From contig JACZKW010000104.1 in the NCBI GenBank assembly GCA_014859835.1, positions 52,326 to 116,325 of the forward strand: a DNA stretch of 64,000 nt. The letters are read 5' to 3'. The DNA comes from UBA9653 sp014859835 (lineage in GTDB: Archaea; Thermoplasmatota; Thermoplasmata; UBA10834). The notes beneath the pieces are model-generated. The model was not told the DNA's origin and did not search any database. It saw only the letters and a program-made list of their open reading frames with translations. Positions 17,042 to 25,543 of this stretch are shown piece after piece. A program made the position numbers and the translations under genes. The first letter of the stretch is position 1; every line of letters begins with the position of its first letter.

Positions 17042-18438
17042 CCAGACCCCCCGAAGACGATAGCTCCTTTCTTCAGACTCATATGAGGACCACCATCGCT
17101 GGTCGCCATATACTGGAATAATTTCCCGCAATAACTCGATTCGATTTCGAAATCATCTCCAAGGCCGTCGATCATCTGCAACGAATCGACTGCAATCCCG
17201 CTGAGCGCGAGGTCGCGGACCGGCTTTGATATCTCGCCATCACGAATCTCATAGCATTCTTGGATACCGACCTGAAAACTCGAATTGGTCTCGGTCTGGC
17301 CGCCTTTGACGTCCACACAATAGTAACCGAACTTCTTGCCCTCAAGTAATTCATCGAGAGACATGTCGCCCCTTGCAAAGTATGTGTTCCTCATCCTGAT
17401 TATTGGGGGCGCCCGGTAGGATTCCGCTCGTGCGTTTCCTGTTGGAGGGGTCCCGAGGCGGGCAGCCCATTCTCGGTCCGTCATCTGCTCGCCCAGAACC
17501 CCGTTCCGTATCAGGACCGCATCTCTCGCAACCACACCCTCGTCATCAATCTTGATGTTGCCAAAACCATCGTTGATTGACGGGGAATCTAGTATCGTGA
17601 TGTTCTCCGGAGCAACCCGCTTTCCTTCAAGGTCACCGAAGGCACCGGTGGAGAAGGAATCCGCTTCGGCAAGATGTCCGAGCGCCTCATGGGCGAGCAT
17701 GCCAACGACTCTTGGGGAAAGGATGCACGGAAATGTCCCGCGTTTCGCAGGAATTCCATTCATCTGACCCTGAATACGTTTCACCAGTCTATCAGTTATC
17801 GTTTTCGCAGTCTCTTTCTTCTCGAAGAAGTCCCAACCACGAGTCACTGTTCCCACTTCGTCCCTGGACGAAACGGAACGACCAGCGACCCGCCCTGATG
17901 CGGCGGTCATAAGATCCGCAAGTGAGACATCGGTCACAACACATGTCCCCTCACTGGTGACCAGCAGTTTCTGACCAGATGTATCACGATAGTTCGTCAC
18001 GGATGTCGTGATCCTCGAATCGGAATGGATTACACCCAGACATATCTCCTTCAGGAACGAGATCTTTTCATCCATATCGATTTCCTGGAGAGGTTTCCGC
18101 GTGCGCGAGCGCACATGCCGCTGAACCGGCTTGATCATACACAATTCGGCAGGAGCCTCACCTTCCCTAGGTGGGACTACTGATGCGGCTTTCGCAGCAT
18201 TCCGTATAGTTGATTGGATGTCTCGGAAACCATCGGATACAGAGAAACCCCAGCAACCATTATTCAATACACGCGCGGAGTGCCCTGACTCATATCTGCG
18301 GGAAATCACTTCAACGCCCGAATCGCGTTGATCTATAGCAGTGTGAACTGTGGATTCCGCCCTCAATTCGACATAATCGAGGGAGCTGCATAATCGTGAC
18401 CCCAAAGCTTTTGCCAGGCGGTCAGGGAGGTCGCTCAT
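17038..18438 (-). CDS. tldD: TldD zinc metalloprotease
   Basis: A 466-aa catalytic partner of TldE. The zinc motif HEALGH (HExxxH) is intact near residue 250, followed by FSTGAFGDLEG-like residues typical of the family. It is cotranscribed with tldE through an ATGA overlap. Archaeal substrates are not well known. The gene starts next to a structured relic (18.54-18.74 kb) that lies in its upstream region. Confidence 0.93.
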   Translation of the reverse strand: MSDLPDRLAKALGSRLCSSLDYVELRAESTVHTAIDQRDSGVEVISRRYESGHSARVLNNGCWGFSVSDGFRDIQSTIRNAAKAASVVPPREGEAPAELCMIKPVQRHVRSRTRKPLQEIDMDEKISFLKEICLGVIHSDSRITTSVTNYRDTSGQKLLVTSEGTCVVTDVSLADLMTAASGRVAGRSVSSRDEVGTVTRGWDFFEKKETAKTITDRLVKRIQGQMNGIPAKRGTFPCILSPRVVGMLAHEALGHLAEADSFSTGAFGDLEGKRVAPENITILDSPSINDGFGNIKIDDEGVVARDAVLIRNGVLGEQMTDREWAARLGTPPTGNARAESYRAPPIIRMRNTYFARGDMSLDELLEGKKFGYYCVDVKGGQTETNSSFQVGIQECYEIRDGEISKPVRDLALSGIAVDSLQMIDGLGDDFEIESSYCGKLFQYMATSDGGPHMSLKKGAIVFGGSG

Positions 18439-18540
18439 CGAGAATAGGTACTATAGTTCCTATTCAAAAAGGATGCTACATAGATGCATATACCAGTTCC
18501 ATGCAGGAACGATGATTGTTGCCTCTGGTTCTGTCAATTA

Positions 18541-18740
18541 TCGGGCGGTGGTCATCATGACCGCCCGACCGATCGACTCGTCCCATTCGGCTCCGACCGT
18601 GCGCCCTTAGCTGGGTCGTAGAGGGCGGTCATCATCACTTCATGCTGGAACGCGCCGGGGCTGAACCGTAAGCCCCCTGCCACCCCGTCCGGGAAGGCGG
18701 TCTGCAGCAGGTTTATGTCGGCGTTGACATGCCTATATAC
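18541..18740 (-). mobile_element. Possible decayed IS200/IS605-type (TnpB) right end
   Basis: This segment sits in the 353-bp gap between divergent tldD and the aspartate dehydrogenase gene. On the - strand it reads open from about 18732 to 18555, with coding-like third positions. The translation opens VNADINLLQTAFPDGVAGG, which recalls the ADxNxAxN region and tail of TnpB proteins, although the usual NGALN residues appear missing. The stretch then enters a GC-rich structured region. It holds GGGGCT/AGCCCC arms (18657-18676) and a hairpin CGGGCGGT/ACCGCCCG (18542-18567) just past the stop. A short 3' coding stub followed by a terminal hairpin is how IS605 right ends and their guide RNAs are built. 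A 10-base repeat GTTGCCTCTG flanks it (18518 and 18747). No transposase domain remains. A stand-alone structured RNA is the alternative. Confidence 0.4.
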
Positions 18741-18791
18741 AGAACCGTTGCCTCTGAAAGCTTTTATATCCCTCGGGATTTCCTCCAAAAC

Positions 18792-19598
18792 GTGAAGATC
18801 TGCGTCATCGGATGTGGCGCGATTGGCACGACAATCGCGAAGGCAGTGGACGACTTTCCAGAGGTGGAAGTCACATACCTGACTGATCGGTCCCAGGAAT
18901 GTGCGACCAGGCTTCAGGAGCATACGAAGAAGGTCGTCTATGTTCCAGATATTGTGCCAATCCTTGGGGAGATCGGATTGGTGGCCGAGGCTGCCAGTCA
19001 AGACGCTGCCAGATATTATGTACCCCTCGCTCTTTCGGCCGGGGTGGATGTTCTAGTCATGAGCGTCGGAGTCTTCCAGGACGAAGAGTTCCAGGCGGAC
19101 ACTTACCGATTATCGAAGAGAAAGGGTGCCAAGATATTCATCCCGAGCGGGGCCATAGGAGGGATCGACGCCCTTTCCTCGGCGAGCATGGAGGAGATAG
19201 ATGAGGTGACGCTCACGACTACGAAACCTCCATCGGCCTTCGGTCCCAGCGCATATCTGGAATCCAAAGGGATCATCCCCTCAGAAATCCGCGTAAGAAC
19301 GGAGCTGTTCCACGGTTCTGCCAGAGAGGCGGTCAAATACTTCCCCCAGAACATCAATATCGCCGCCACGATATCGCTTGCAGGGGTCGGTTTCGAGAGA
19401 ACCACGATAAGAATAGTCTGCGACCCGCAGGTGAAGACCAACGAGCATAATCTGAGGGCGAAGGGGAAGTTCGGCGAGCTGGATGTGGTAACGAGAAACC
19501 TACCATCGCCGCGCAATCCGAAGACGAGTTACCTGGCAGCATTGTCCGCAATATCGGCCATACGGAAGATCACGGGACATATGTGGGTTGGAGTCTAG
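18792..19598 (+). CDS. nadX: L-aspartate dehydrogenase-like protein
   Basis: A 268-aa NAD(P)-dependent dehydrogenase of the aspartate dehydrogenase family, making iminoaspartate for NAD synthesis. The Rossmann motif GCGAIGTT opens the protein, SGAIGGIDAL lies centrally and the active-site region EHNLRAKG follows. A TATA box CTTTTATATCC (18760-18770) is about 26 bp before GTG 18792, fitting a leaderless transcript; the ORF from ATG 18729 runs through that promoter and is rejected. The quinolinate synthase partners are not in the window. Confidence 0.87.
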   Translation: MKICVIGCGAIGTTIAKAVDDFPEVEVTYLTDRSQECATRLQEHTKKVVYVPDIVPILGEIGLVAEAASQDAARYYVPLALSAGVDVLVMSVGVFQDEEFQADTYRLSKRKGAKIFIPSGAIGGIDALSSASMEEIDEVTLTTTKPPSAFGPSAYLESKGIIPSEIRVRTELFHGSAREAVKYFPQNINIAATISLAGVGFERTTIRIVCDPQVKTNEHNLRAKGKFGELDVVTRNLPSPRNPKTSYLAALSAISAIRKITGHMWVGV

Positions 19599-19647
19599 GC
19601 TCACTAACCTCTTATATCGTGATGCATATTATTCTGCCAGTGATGAC

Positions 19648-20733
19648 TTGTCTACGAAGGAAAAGTGCATCTTTGCATCTATGAAGACAGAAGTGGATGC
19701 CGTTGTGCTCATGAATGGTACGGACCCGAACCTGGACACGAGCTTCTTCTATTCCACGGGCATTCCGAACGGCCTTTTCGAGGGATGCATAGCCATCGTC
19801 ACCCCTAAGAAGACCGAAGTGATCAGCTCGGAGCTGGAAGAACTCAGCGCAGTGACCTCGGGAGTTAAAACGGCGGTGTTCGAAAGCACTGAACACCGCA
19901 CCAAGTTACTAGAAAGGAAGCTCAAGGGGTACCGGGCGGTAGGCATCAACGCGCGTGAACTGACACACGCCAATTATCTCAAGATCAAGAAAGCGGCCAA
20001 GGGAATCAAGTTGCTCGATGTCTCACAGGACATCGAGAACGCTCGGATGCTGAAGCAGCCCGATGAAATCGTCAGGATCAAGAAAGCCTGCAAGATCGCG
20101 ACATTGGTCGCTGAGAAGATACCGGAGATGGTCTCGGAAGGGGACACTGAGACCGAAGGGGCCGCGGAACTCAATCATATGATGATGAGACTCGGAGCCA
20201 CTGGACCAGCTTTCGTCACCGCGGTTGCTTTTGGTGCGAGTAGCGCTGAACCGCATTACTATCCCGGTCAGAAGAAGCTGAGGAAAGGACAATTCGCCTT
20301 GTTCGATTTTGGCGCTGAGTACAAGAGATATGTATCGGACGTAACCAGGACTTTCATACGTGGAGAGCCGAATCCAAGGCAGAAGGAGATGTACGAGACG
20401 GTCCTGGAAGCACAGATGGCGGCCATCGACGCAATACATGCGGGTGTCAGTGGAAAGGAAGTGGATCTGGTGGCCAGGAGCATCATCGACAGGAGCAAGT
20501 TCAGAGGGCGATTCATCCATAGCACGGGACACGGTCTGGGAATGTCCGTCCATGATCCCGGGGCGATATCATACGCAAGGGACATGGTCCTTAAGGAAGG
20601 AATGGTCCTGACGGTCGAACCCGGAGTATACATAAAGGGGTTCGGTGGGGTGCGTATCGAGGACGATGTGCTGATTACAAAGAAGGGCTGCCAGATACTC
20701 ACTCCGTGCACAAAGGAGTTCAGGAGCATCTAG
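19648..20733 (+). CDS. pepQ: M24 family metallopeptidase (Xaa-Pro dipeptidase type)
   Basis: A pita-bread aminopeptidase/prolidase of about 361 aa. All five metal ligands are seen: Asp in FDFGAE, Asp in VSDVTR, His in GHGLG, Glu in VEPGVY and Glu in RIEDD. An N-terminal creatinase-like domain precedes them. A TATA box (CTCTTATATCG near 19615) puts transcription near 19640. In-frame TTG 19648 keeps the first helix and is chosen; ATG 19681 is the alternative, and a GTG at 19588 would overlap the preceding gene. Confidence 0.88.
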   Translation: MSTKEKCIFASMKTEVDAVVLMNGTDPNLDTSFFYSTGIPNGLFEGCIAIVTPKKTEVISSELEELSAVTSGVKTAVFESTEHRTKLLERKLKGYRAVGINARELTHANYLKIKKAAKGIKLLDVSQDIENARMLKQPDEIVRIKKACKIATLVAEKIPEMVSEGDTETEGAAELNHMMMRLGATGPAFVTAVAFGASSAEPHYYPGQKKLRKGQFALFDFGAEYKRYVSDVTRTFIRGEPNPRQKEMYETVLEAQMAAIDAIHAGVSGKEVDLVARSIIDRSKFRGRFIHSTGHGLGMSVHDPGAISYARDMVLKEGMVLTVEPGVYIKGFGGVRIEDDVLITKKGCQILTPCTKEFRSI

Positions 20734-21113
20734 AAGATTGCCAGCATACGTATATCGAAGAATCGTTGCGCGATCTCCTCAACCAAATAGATTAGGATGA
20801 CCCCTAGAAAAGAAATGACCAGAGAAGCAGCCCAATCATCGGAGACCGGAAGTTCCTCCACCAGGACGAATCTGACGACCACGACGAGCACTACGAAAGC
20901 GAGCAACAACCCGAGGTCTCCGAAATCCGCCTCCGAGGCGATGTTTCTGAGAAGCGGAATCACCAGGACGGCCATGAAGGACACGAGCACAAGGCGCAGA
21001 GCATAGGATCCGTCCATCGACCAATCTCCACCCACCAGAGACGCGCTGACGAAGAAGATCAGTGTCACGAGTATCAATGCTATGATCAGTACGACAAGTT
21101 GCTCGATGCTCAT
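20730..21113 (-). CDS. Four-helix membrane protein, unknown function
   Basis: A 127-aa integral membrane protein. Hydrophobic segments lie at about residues 5-25, 40-58, 68-85 and 100-118, with an acidic stretch between the second and third. The ATG at 21113 starts just before the first segment; upstream in-frame codons overlap the next gene. Its tail overlaps the pepQ tail by 4 bp, and it probably shares a transcript with the pyruvate-kinase-like gene upstream. No family is recognised. Confidence 0.7.
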   Translation of the reverse strand: MSIEQLVVLIIALILVTLIFFVSASLVGGDWSMDGSYALRLVLVSFMAVLVIPLLRNIASEADFGDLGLLLAFVVLVVVVRFVLVEELPVSDDWAASLVISFLGVILIYLVEEIAQRFFDIRMLAIF

Positions 21114-21151
21114 GGTCCTACCACTATTGGGACGACCGTCTCCAACATATG

Positions 21152-21751
21152 TTACTTTCGCTTCCCCTTCCTCTTTATCCTTGGGATCGCCAGTATCTCC
21201 CGTATTTCGAAGTCGAAGAAGGAGTTTGCATGCGCGGGCCTGACGACGCATGCGGTATCTGCCCCGGTGCCAGTGCCCCCGATGGCCATGACCTCGAGGT
21301 CTCCGCATGGAATAGCACCAGTATCAGCGGCCATCACGGTGATCTCGACGCATACTTTTAGACCTTGGCCGAAGAGGGCTCGCAACGATTCCGAAATCAC
21401 CTCCACTCGAGATGCGCCACCTAGCTTTCTCGTGATGGAACGTTCGATGCCAGATAACACGTGTGACGCTCTCACGATCCGAACGCCTTTGGACCTGAGT
21501 GAATCCTCGACATCCTGTCCCATCTCGCATTCTCCCTCTGTCTTGAATCCGCAATGATGGGTGACGGCGACGACATTGATGGGTCTGTCTCCAACTCTGG
21601 AAAGCAACCTCTCGACAGTATACCCGGAATTGCTGGCAACGACAATGTGTGTGATGCCATCGAGCTCCAACCGTCTGGTCACGGCGTCCATGACCTGATC
21701 GGTATTCCTCTTGCCAGGCGAATCGAAATATCGAATGATCGAATCAATCAT
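21152..21751 (-). CDS. Pyruvate kinase alpha/beta-domain-like protein (COG1751)
   Basis: A 199-aa protein resembling the stand-alone C-terminal domain of pyruvate kinase. Conserved features include an N-terminal IVVASNSGYT-like segment, the central VTHHCGF block and a Gly-rich GGTGTGADTA loop. No kinase active site is present. The function of this archaeal family is unknown; a regulatory ligand-binding role is a guess from the fold. Confidence 0.75.
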   Translation of the reverse strand: MIDSIIRYFDSPGKRNTDQVMDAVTRRLELDGITHIVVASNSGYTVERLLSRVGDRPINVVAVTHHCGFKTEGECEMGQDVEDSLRSKGVRIVRASHVLSGIERSITRKLGGASRVEVISESLRALFGQGLKVCVEITVMAADTGAIPCGDLEVMAIGGTGTGADTACVVRPAHANSFFDFEIREILAIPRIKRKGKRK

Positions 21752-21847
21752 GTAAGTGAAAGGGGATCCGATCAGATATGAACATTGCGCAAGCCAGTCG
21801 GTATTTGAGATAACGCTTATCTACGGAGGATCGATTAAGGGAGTTAC

Positions 21848-22855
21848 GTGGCCATATTCTTCAACGAGGAATTCTACGGGCATGTACAGGACCCATTCCA
21901 TCCTGAATCACCAGAGAGACTACGTGGGATCGTGCAGAAGTTAAAAGCCCACGATCTGTGGGGGGATGTAAGGGCGTCGAAGATGGGACAGAGGGCCCAC
22001 CTTGAACTCGTCCATGATGGAGACTATATCGACTTCATCGAGACCTGCGGCGAATGCAGTCTGACGATGGACACCAGGGTCCACCACGAGACCTATGCAA
22101 TAGCCGCCTTGTCCGCGGAGTGCGCGATCGATGCCGTGCGGTTCTCCAAGGAATCTGGAAAACCAGCCCTGGCGATGACGAGGCCACCTGGCCACCATTC
22201 AGGACCTAACTATGGGATGGGATTCTGCTATTTCAACAACATATCGATAGCTGCAAAGTATCTTCTTAAGAATGGAGATAGAAAGATCGCCATCGTCGAT
22301 TTGGATGTCCATCACGGAAACGGGACTGAGCAGATATTCGCTAGCGACCCTCAGGTCCTTTACATATCCACGCATCAGACGGGCATCTTCCCAGGAACTG
22401 GGAATGTGGATTTCGTCGGCAAAGGGGAAGGAAAGGGGTTCAACTTCAACATGCCATTCCCGTCTGGATGTGGAGACTCCACATACGATGTGGCTTACAA
22501 CGATTTCTTGAAGCCGGTACTGGAACAGTTCGACCCAGATGCGATACTAGTGAGCCTGGGAGTGGATAACCACTACAGAGACCCTCTCGCATCCCTCAGC
22601 CTGTCTTCGGATGGGCATGTTCGACAGGTCAAGAGCCTTTTGAAGCTGGCCAAAAGCTGCAGAAACAGGGTCACGTTCATGCTCGAGGGGGGGTATGATG
22701 TGCCTTCACTGGCGGAAGTGGTTGCAGGAGCCTATGGCGCAATGCAAGGAGTCGAGGTGCCACTGGACTTCATGGACATGATAGACAATAGTTGCCTCGG
22801 ACGCAACGTGATTGAACGATGCAAACGCAACGCGTCCGAGTATTGGGACCTATGA
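21848..22855 (+). CDS. Histone deacetylase-like (class II/acetoin-utilisation) enzyme
   Basis: A 335-aa arginase-deacetylase fold enzyme. RPPGHHSGP supplies the paired catalytic His (116-117) and DLDVHHGNGT the zinc ligands D153 and H155. The third zinc Asp lies in GVDNHYRDP, and GGYD carries the oxyanion Tyr. All catalytic residues are in place. The substrate is unknown; archaeal relatives may act on acetylated proteins or polyamines. The start is GTG after GGGAGTTAC. The 3' end overlaps the convergent CBS gene by 6 bp. Confidence 0.9.
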   Translation: MAIFFNEEFYGHVQDPFHPESPERLRGIVQKLKAHDLWGDVRASKMGQRAHLELVHDGDYIDFIETCGECSLTMDTRVHHETYAIAALSAECAIDAVRFSKESGKPALAMTRPPGHHSGPNYGMGFCYFNNISIAAKYLLKNGDRKIAIVDLDVHHGNGTEQIFASDPQVLYISTHQTGIFPGTGNVDFVGKGEGKGFNFNMPFPSGCGDSTYDVAYNDFLKPVLEQFDPDAILVSLGVDNHYRDPLASLSLSSDGHVRQVKSLLKLAKSCRNRVTFMLEGGYDVPSLAEVVAGAYGAMQGVEVPLDFMDMIDNSCLGRNVIERCKRNASEYWDL

Positions 22856-24013
22856 CTTCGATTTCCGTTTCTTGACCAGGTCGAGCCGCTTCTCGTGATC
22901 CCTCTTGACATTCTTCTCGAGTGTGTTGAGCAGTTCGTCCGCGGCCTTGTATAAATCCCAATCAACAATCTTGCCGTAGTACATGTTCTTCGCAGTGGTG
23001 AGTCTTGCACCCAGGCCGTACTTGCTCTTCAAGCCTTCCGAATTGTGTACGCTCGCATGGAGGGTGAACACCCGAGGTGATTCGAACCTATCAATCCGCT
23101 TCATGGCTTTACCAATGAGTTCGTAAAGAACGTCGTACACCTCGGGATCATCGAAGTCGAGGCCAGTTATCTGGACATAGACGCCCTCTCTCGGCTTGAG
23201 ACTGATGACTTGCTCCATCAGGTCGAACTGGGACACGACCCCGATGAGCTTGTTCTCATCAGTAACGAACAGAGTGGACAGGTTCTTCTTGAGCATGATT
23301 GAGACCGCCTTCTCGACGGTATCTGTCGGGGAGATGTAGACAGGGGATCGATTCATGACGCTCCCCACTCGAATGTCAGCAGCCTCTCGGTCCGAGCCCT
23401 TGATCTCATTCGGAGGCTTCGAAGCCTTCGGCGACCACATCACGTCCATGATCTCGGTCATGCCTATGGCACCGATCAAAAGACCGATATCATCGACGAC
23501 TGGCAACCCCTTCTCATCCAAGCCCTTCATGATGACCTGGGCCTTTCGGATGGTCTCCTTCTCTGTGACTGACTGAGGAGTCTTGCTCATGAAATCCAGG
23601 ACCTGACGGCCTTTCAATTCATCGACCTGCGGCAGGATCCTGATGATATCTGTCCTTGACAGGAAGCCGACCATTTTGTGGTTCCTGACCACAGGGGCCC
23701 CGCGGACACCGGCCAACATCAGTTCCTCGGCCGCATGTAGTACGCTCATGTCTTCTTCCAGATTCGGACAGGGGATCATGATATGCTCGACTTTTGCCGT
23801 CAGCGGAACGTTCCTCCGAGCCAATAGAGCCTTATAGCTAATCAGGCCCAGCGGCTTGCCGCCCTCTACAATAGGTATCTCCCTGACCTTGTTCTTCCTC
23901 ATCTTCGATATCATCTGGGAAACGGTCTCTCCCTTGTCTGCGGTCAAGGGAGACTGGGTCATTATGTCCTTCACGAGCAGCTTGTCTATCGCAATAGCCT
24001 TCAAATCAAACAC
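22850..24013 (-). CDS. Four-CBS-domain protein with HPF-like C-terminal domain
   Basis: A 387-aa protein. Four CBS repeats at about 10-70, 75-130, 135-195 and 220-275 likely form two adenosine-ligand-binding Bateman modules. The last 105 residues begin VYVQITGLDF and end in a helix with WDLYKAADELLNTLEK, then a Lys/Arg-rich tail, resembling the S30AE/HPF ribosome-hibernation fold. Together this suggests a nucleotide-sensing ribosome-binding factor, by inference only. The start is GTG with GGAG close by. A 306-bp gap separates it from pgk. Confidence 0.85.
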   Translation of the reverse strand: MFDLKAIAIDKLLVKDIMTQSPLTADKGETVSQMISKMRKNKVREIPIVEGGKPLGLISYKALLARRNVPLTAKVEHIMIPCPNLEEDMSVLHAAEELMLAGVRGAPVVRNHKMVGFLSRTDIIRILPQVDELKGRQVLDFMSKTPQSVTEKETIRKAQVIMKGLDEKGLPVVDDIGLLIGAIGMTEIMDVMWSPKASKPPNEIKGSDREAADIRVGSVMNRSPVYISPTDTVEKAVSIMLKKNLSTLFVTDENKLIGVVSQFDLMEQVISLKPREGVYVQITGLDFDDPEVYDVLYELIGKAMKRIDRFESPRVFTLHASVHNSEGLKSKYGLGARLTTAKNMYYGKIVDWDLYKAADELLNTLEKNVKRDHEKRLDLVKKRKSKS

Positions 24014-24127
24014 TCCATTCTTGAATCATTGTGGCAAAAACAGCTGTTGAACGTATCCACATTTACCAATCGCCACTCCCCATCTAAATACTTTCTATCT
24101 GCTTCCTCTCGCTGATAGTAACGCCAA

Positions 24128-24319
24128 GGATTTATATGGAACGTTCATTGTGGTACACCAGATGATTTCCGCAGTCTGTTCCGGGTCTGCCGGAGCATGG
24201 GGGCTTCGGTGTTGAAGAGCGGTTCAGGAGGTTCGGCGCACAAGCGTGGGCCGATTCACGCGAGCGACGGGCGTCACAAGGGAAAGGTCTCCGACAGGAC
24301 ATGTGAGGGGGCGAGTCGG
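24128..24319 (+). promoter_or_regulatory. pgk promoter and long structured leader
   Basis: The TATA box GGATTTATATGG (24127-24138) predicts transcription near 24160, leaving a leader of about 160 nt before pgk. It is GC-rich and holds hairpins TCCGG/CCGGA (24180-24194) and GCGTG/CACGC (24243-24260). The same stretch is open in the pgk frame from 24197 but its Ser/Gly/Lys-rich translation is unlike any Pgk N-terminus. It could be a cis-regulatory RNA; no known riboswitch is recognised. The remaining part of 24014-24127 shows only AT-rich promoter sequence. Confidence 0.45.
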
Positions 24320-25543
24320 ATGGGATTCCATACTCTGGACGACTTTGATCTGCATGGCAAGAAGGTGCTTCTCAGGGTCGACATCAATTCACCTGTGAAC
24401 GAAAAGACCCTGATGCTTGAGGACGGGTCGAAGATATTGTCTTCCGTCCCCACCATCAGAGAGCTGCTCGATCGTGGAGCCATGGTGGTTGTCCTGGCCC
24501 ATCAGGGAAGGCCTGGCGATTATGATTTCATACCATTGAACGAGCACGCGAACTTCCTTACCAGGTATCTCGGAAGGAAGGTGAAATATGTCGATGATTT
24601 ATTTGGCGGATACGCTCAGAAGGTCATAGACGGCATGACCGAAGGCGAGTGCGTCCTTATGAAGAATGTCAGATTCTTCTCGGAAGAGCAACTCAGTCGA
24701 ACCCCTGACGAGCATGCCCAATCTGAGCTCGTGAAGGAGCTCTCACCAAGGTTCGACTTATTCGTCAATGATGCTTTCGCATCATCCCATAGGACTCACG
24801 CATCGCTGGTCGGATTTGCGAGCGCGATGCCTTCTGCGGCTGGGAGACTCCTCGAAAAGGAAGTATTGACTCTGACAGAGGTATTCCAGAATCCTAAGAG
24901 ACCATCGACATACATATTCGGAGGCAAGAAGCTCTCCGATGCGCTGCAGGCGATCTCCAAGCTTGTCGAGGAGGACAGCGTGGACCACGTCTTGGTAGCA
25001 GGACTTGCAGGTTATGGATTCCTATGGTGTCTCGGGAAGAGAGTAGGCTCGAGAACAGAGAGATTGATAGAGAAGGATGTGGCAGGATCCGAGGTCGCTG
25101 AATCTGCGAGGAGACTCTACGAAAAGCATTCGGAGAAGATCACCCTACCCTCAGATGCCGCAATAGACGTCGAAGGGGCACGGGCGGAGTTCGAGATCGA
25201 TGGACTCCCTGTCGATGCCGGGGTCCTTGACATAGGACCCAAGACCATCGCTGCATACTCTGCAATCATACTCAAATCGAAGACTATATTCCTATCTGGA
25301 CCGCCAGGAGTCTTCGAGAGGGAGGCCTTCGCGACTGGGACAAAGGCGATCTACGAAGCGATGGTGGAATCAGGAGCTTTCTCAGTCATAGGTGGAGGGC
25401 ATTCCAGCGCGGCGGCCAACAAGCTAGGTCTCATTGGCAGATTCTCGTATTGCAGCACGGGAGGAGGTGCCCTGGAACGATTCATGCTGGGCAGACCGAT
25501 GCCCGTCCTGGAGGCACTGAGGCTCTCCGCGAAGAAATTCTAG
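24320..25543 (+). CDS. pgk: Phosphoglycerate kinase
   Basis: A 407-aa glycolytic/gluconeogenic kinase interconverting 1,3-bisphosphoglycerate and 3-phosphoglycerate. N-terminal RVDINSPV (substrate Asp), HQGRPG and the basic patch residues near VRFF are visible, as is the C-terminal nucleotide loop GGGHSSAA. The ATG at 24320 begins the family N-terminus MGFHTLDDFD. Its tail overlaps gfcR by 4 bp, a regulator-enzyme pairing that fits control of sugar metabolism. Confidence 0.95.
   Translation: MGFHTLDDFDLHGKKVLLRVDINSPVNEKTLMLEDGSKILSSVPTIRELLDRGAMVVVLAHQGRPGDYDFIPLNEHANFLTRYLGRKVKYVDDLFGGYAQKVIDGMTEGECVLMKNVRFFSEEQLSRTPDEHAQSELVKELSPRFDLFVNDAFASSHRTHASLVGFASAMPSAAGRLLEKEVLTLTEVFQNPKRPSTYIFGGKKLSDALQAISKLVEEDSVDHVLVAGLAGYGFLWCLGKRVGSRTERLIEKDVAGSEVAESARRLYEKHSEKITLPSDAAIDVEGARAEFEIDGLPVDAGVLDIGPKTIAAYSAIILKSKTIFLSGPPGVFEREAFATGTKAIYEAMVESGAFSVIGGGHSSAAANKLGLIGRFSYCSTGGGALERFMLGRPMPVLEALRLSAKKF

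Noticed and set aside
18620..18725. Cobalamin riboswitch, SRP RNA or RNase P RNA on the basis of CCGGGAAGGCGG, AGCAGG and ACAGAA-like strings
   Set aside because: The strings are not in the order or spacing of any of these RNAs, and the SRP helix-8 and RNase P core motifs are incomplete.
18555..19001. A 148-residue protein on the - strand overlapping the aspartate dehydrogenase gene
   Set aside because: The part beyond 18740 is antisense to a clear dehydrogenase; only the 3' segment is considered, as a relic.
24197..24319. A 41-residue N-terminal extension of phosphoglycerate kinase
   Set aside because: Composition is Ser/Gly/Lys-rich, unlike any Pgk, and the family N-terminus starts at ATG 24320.
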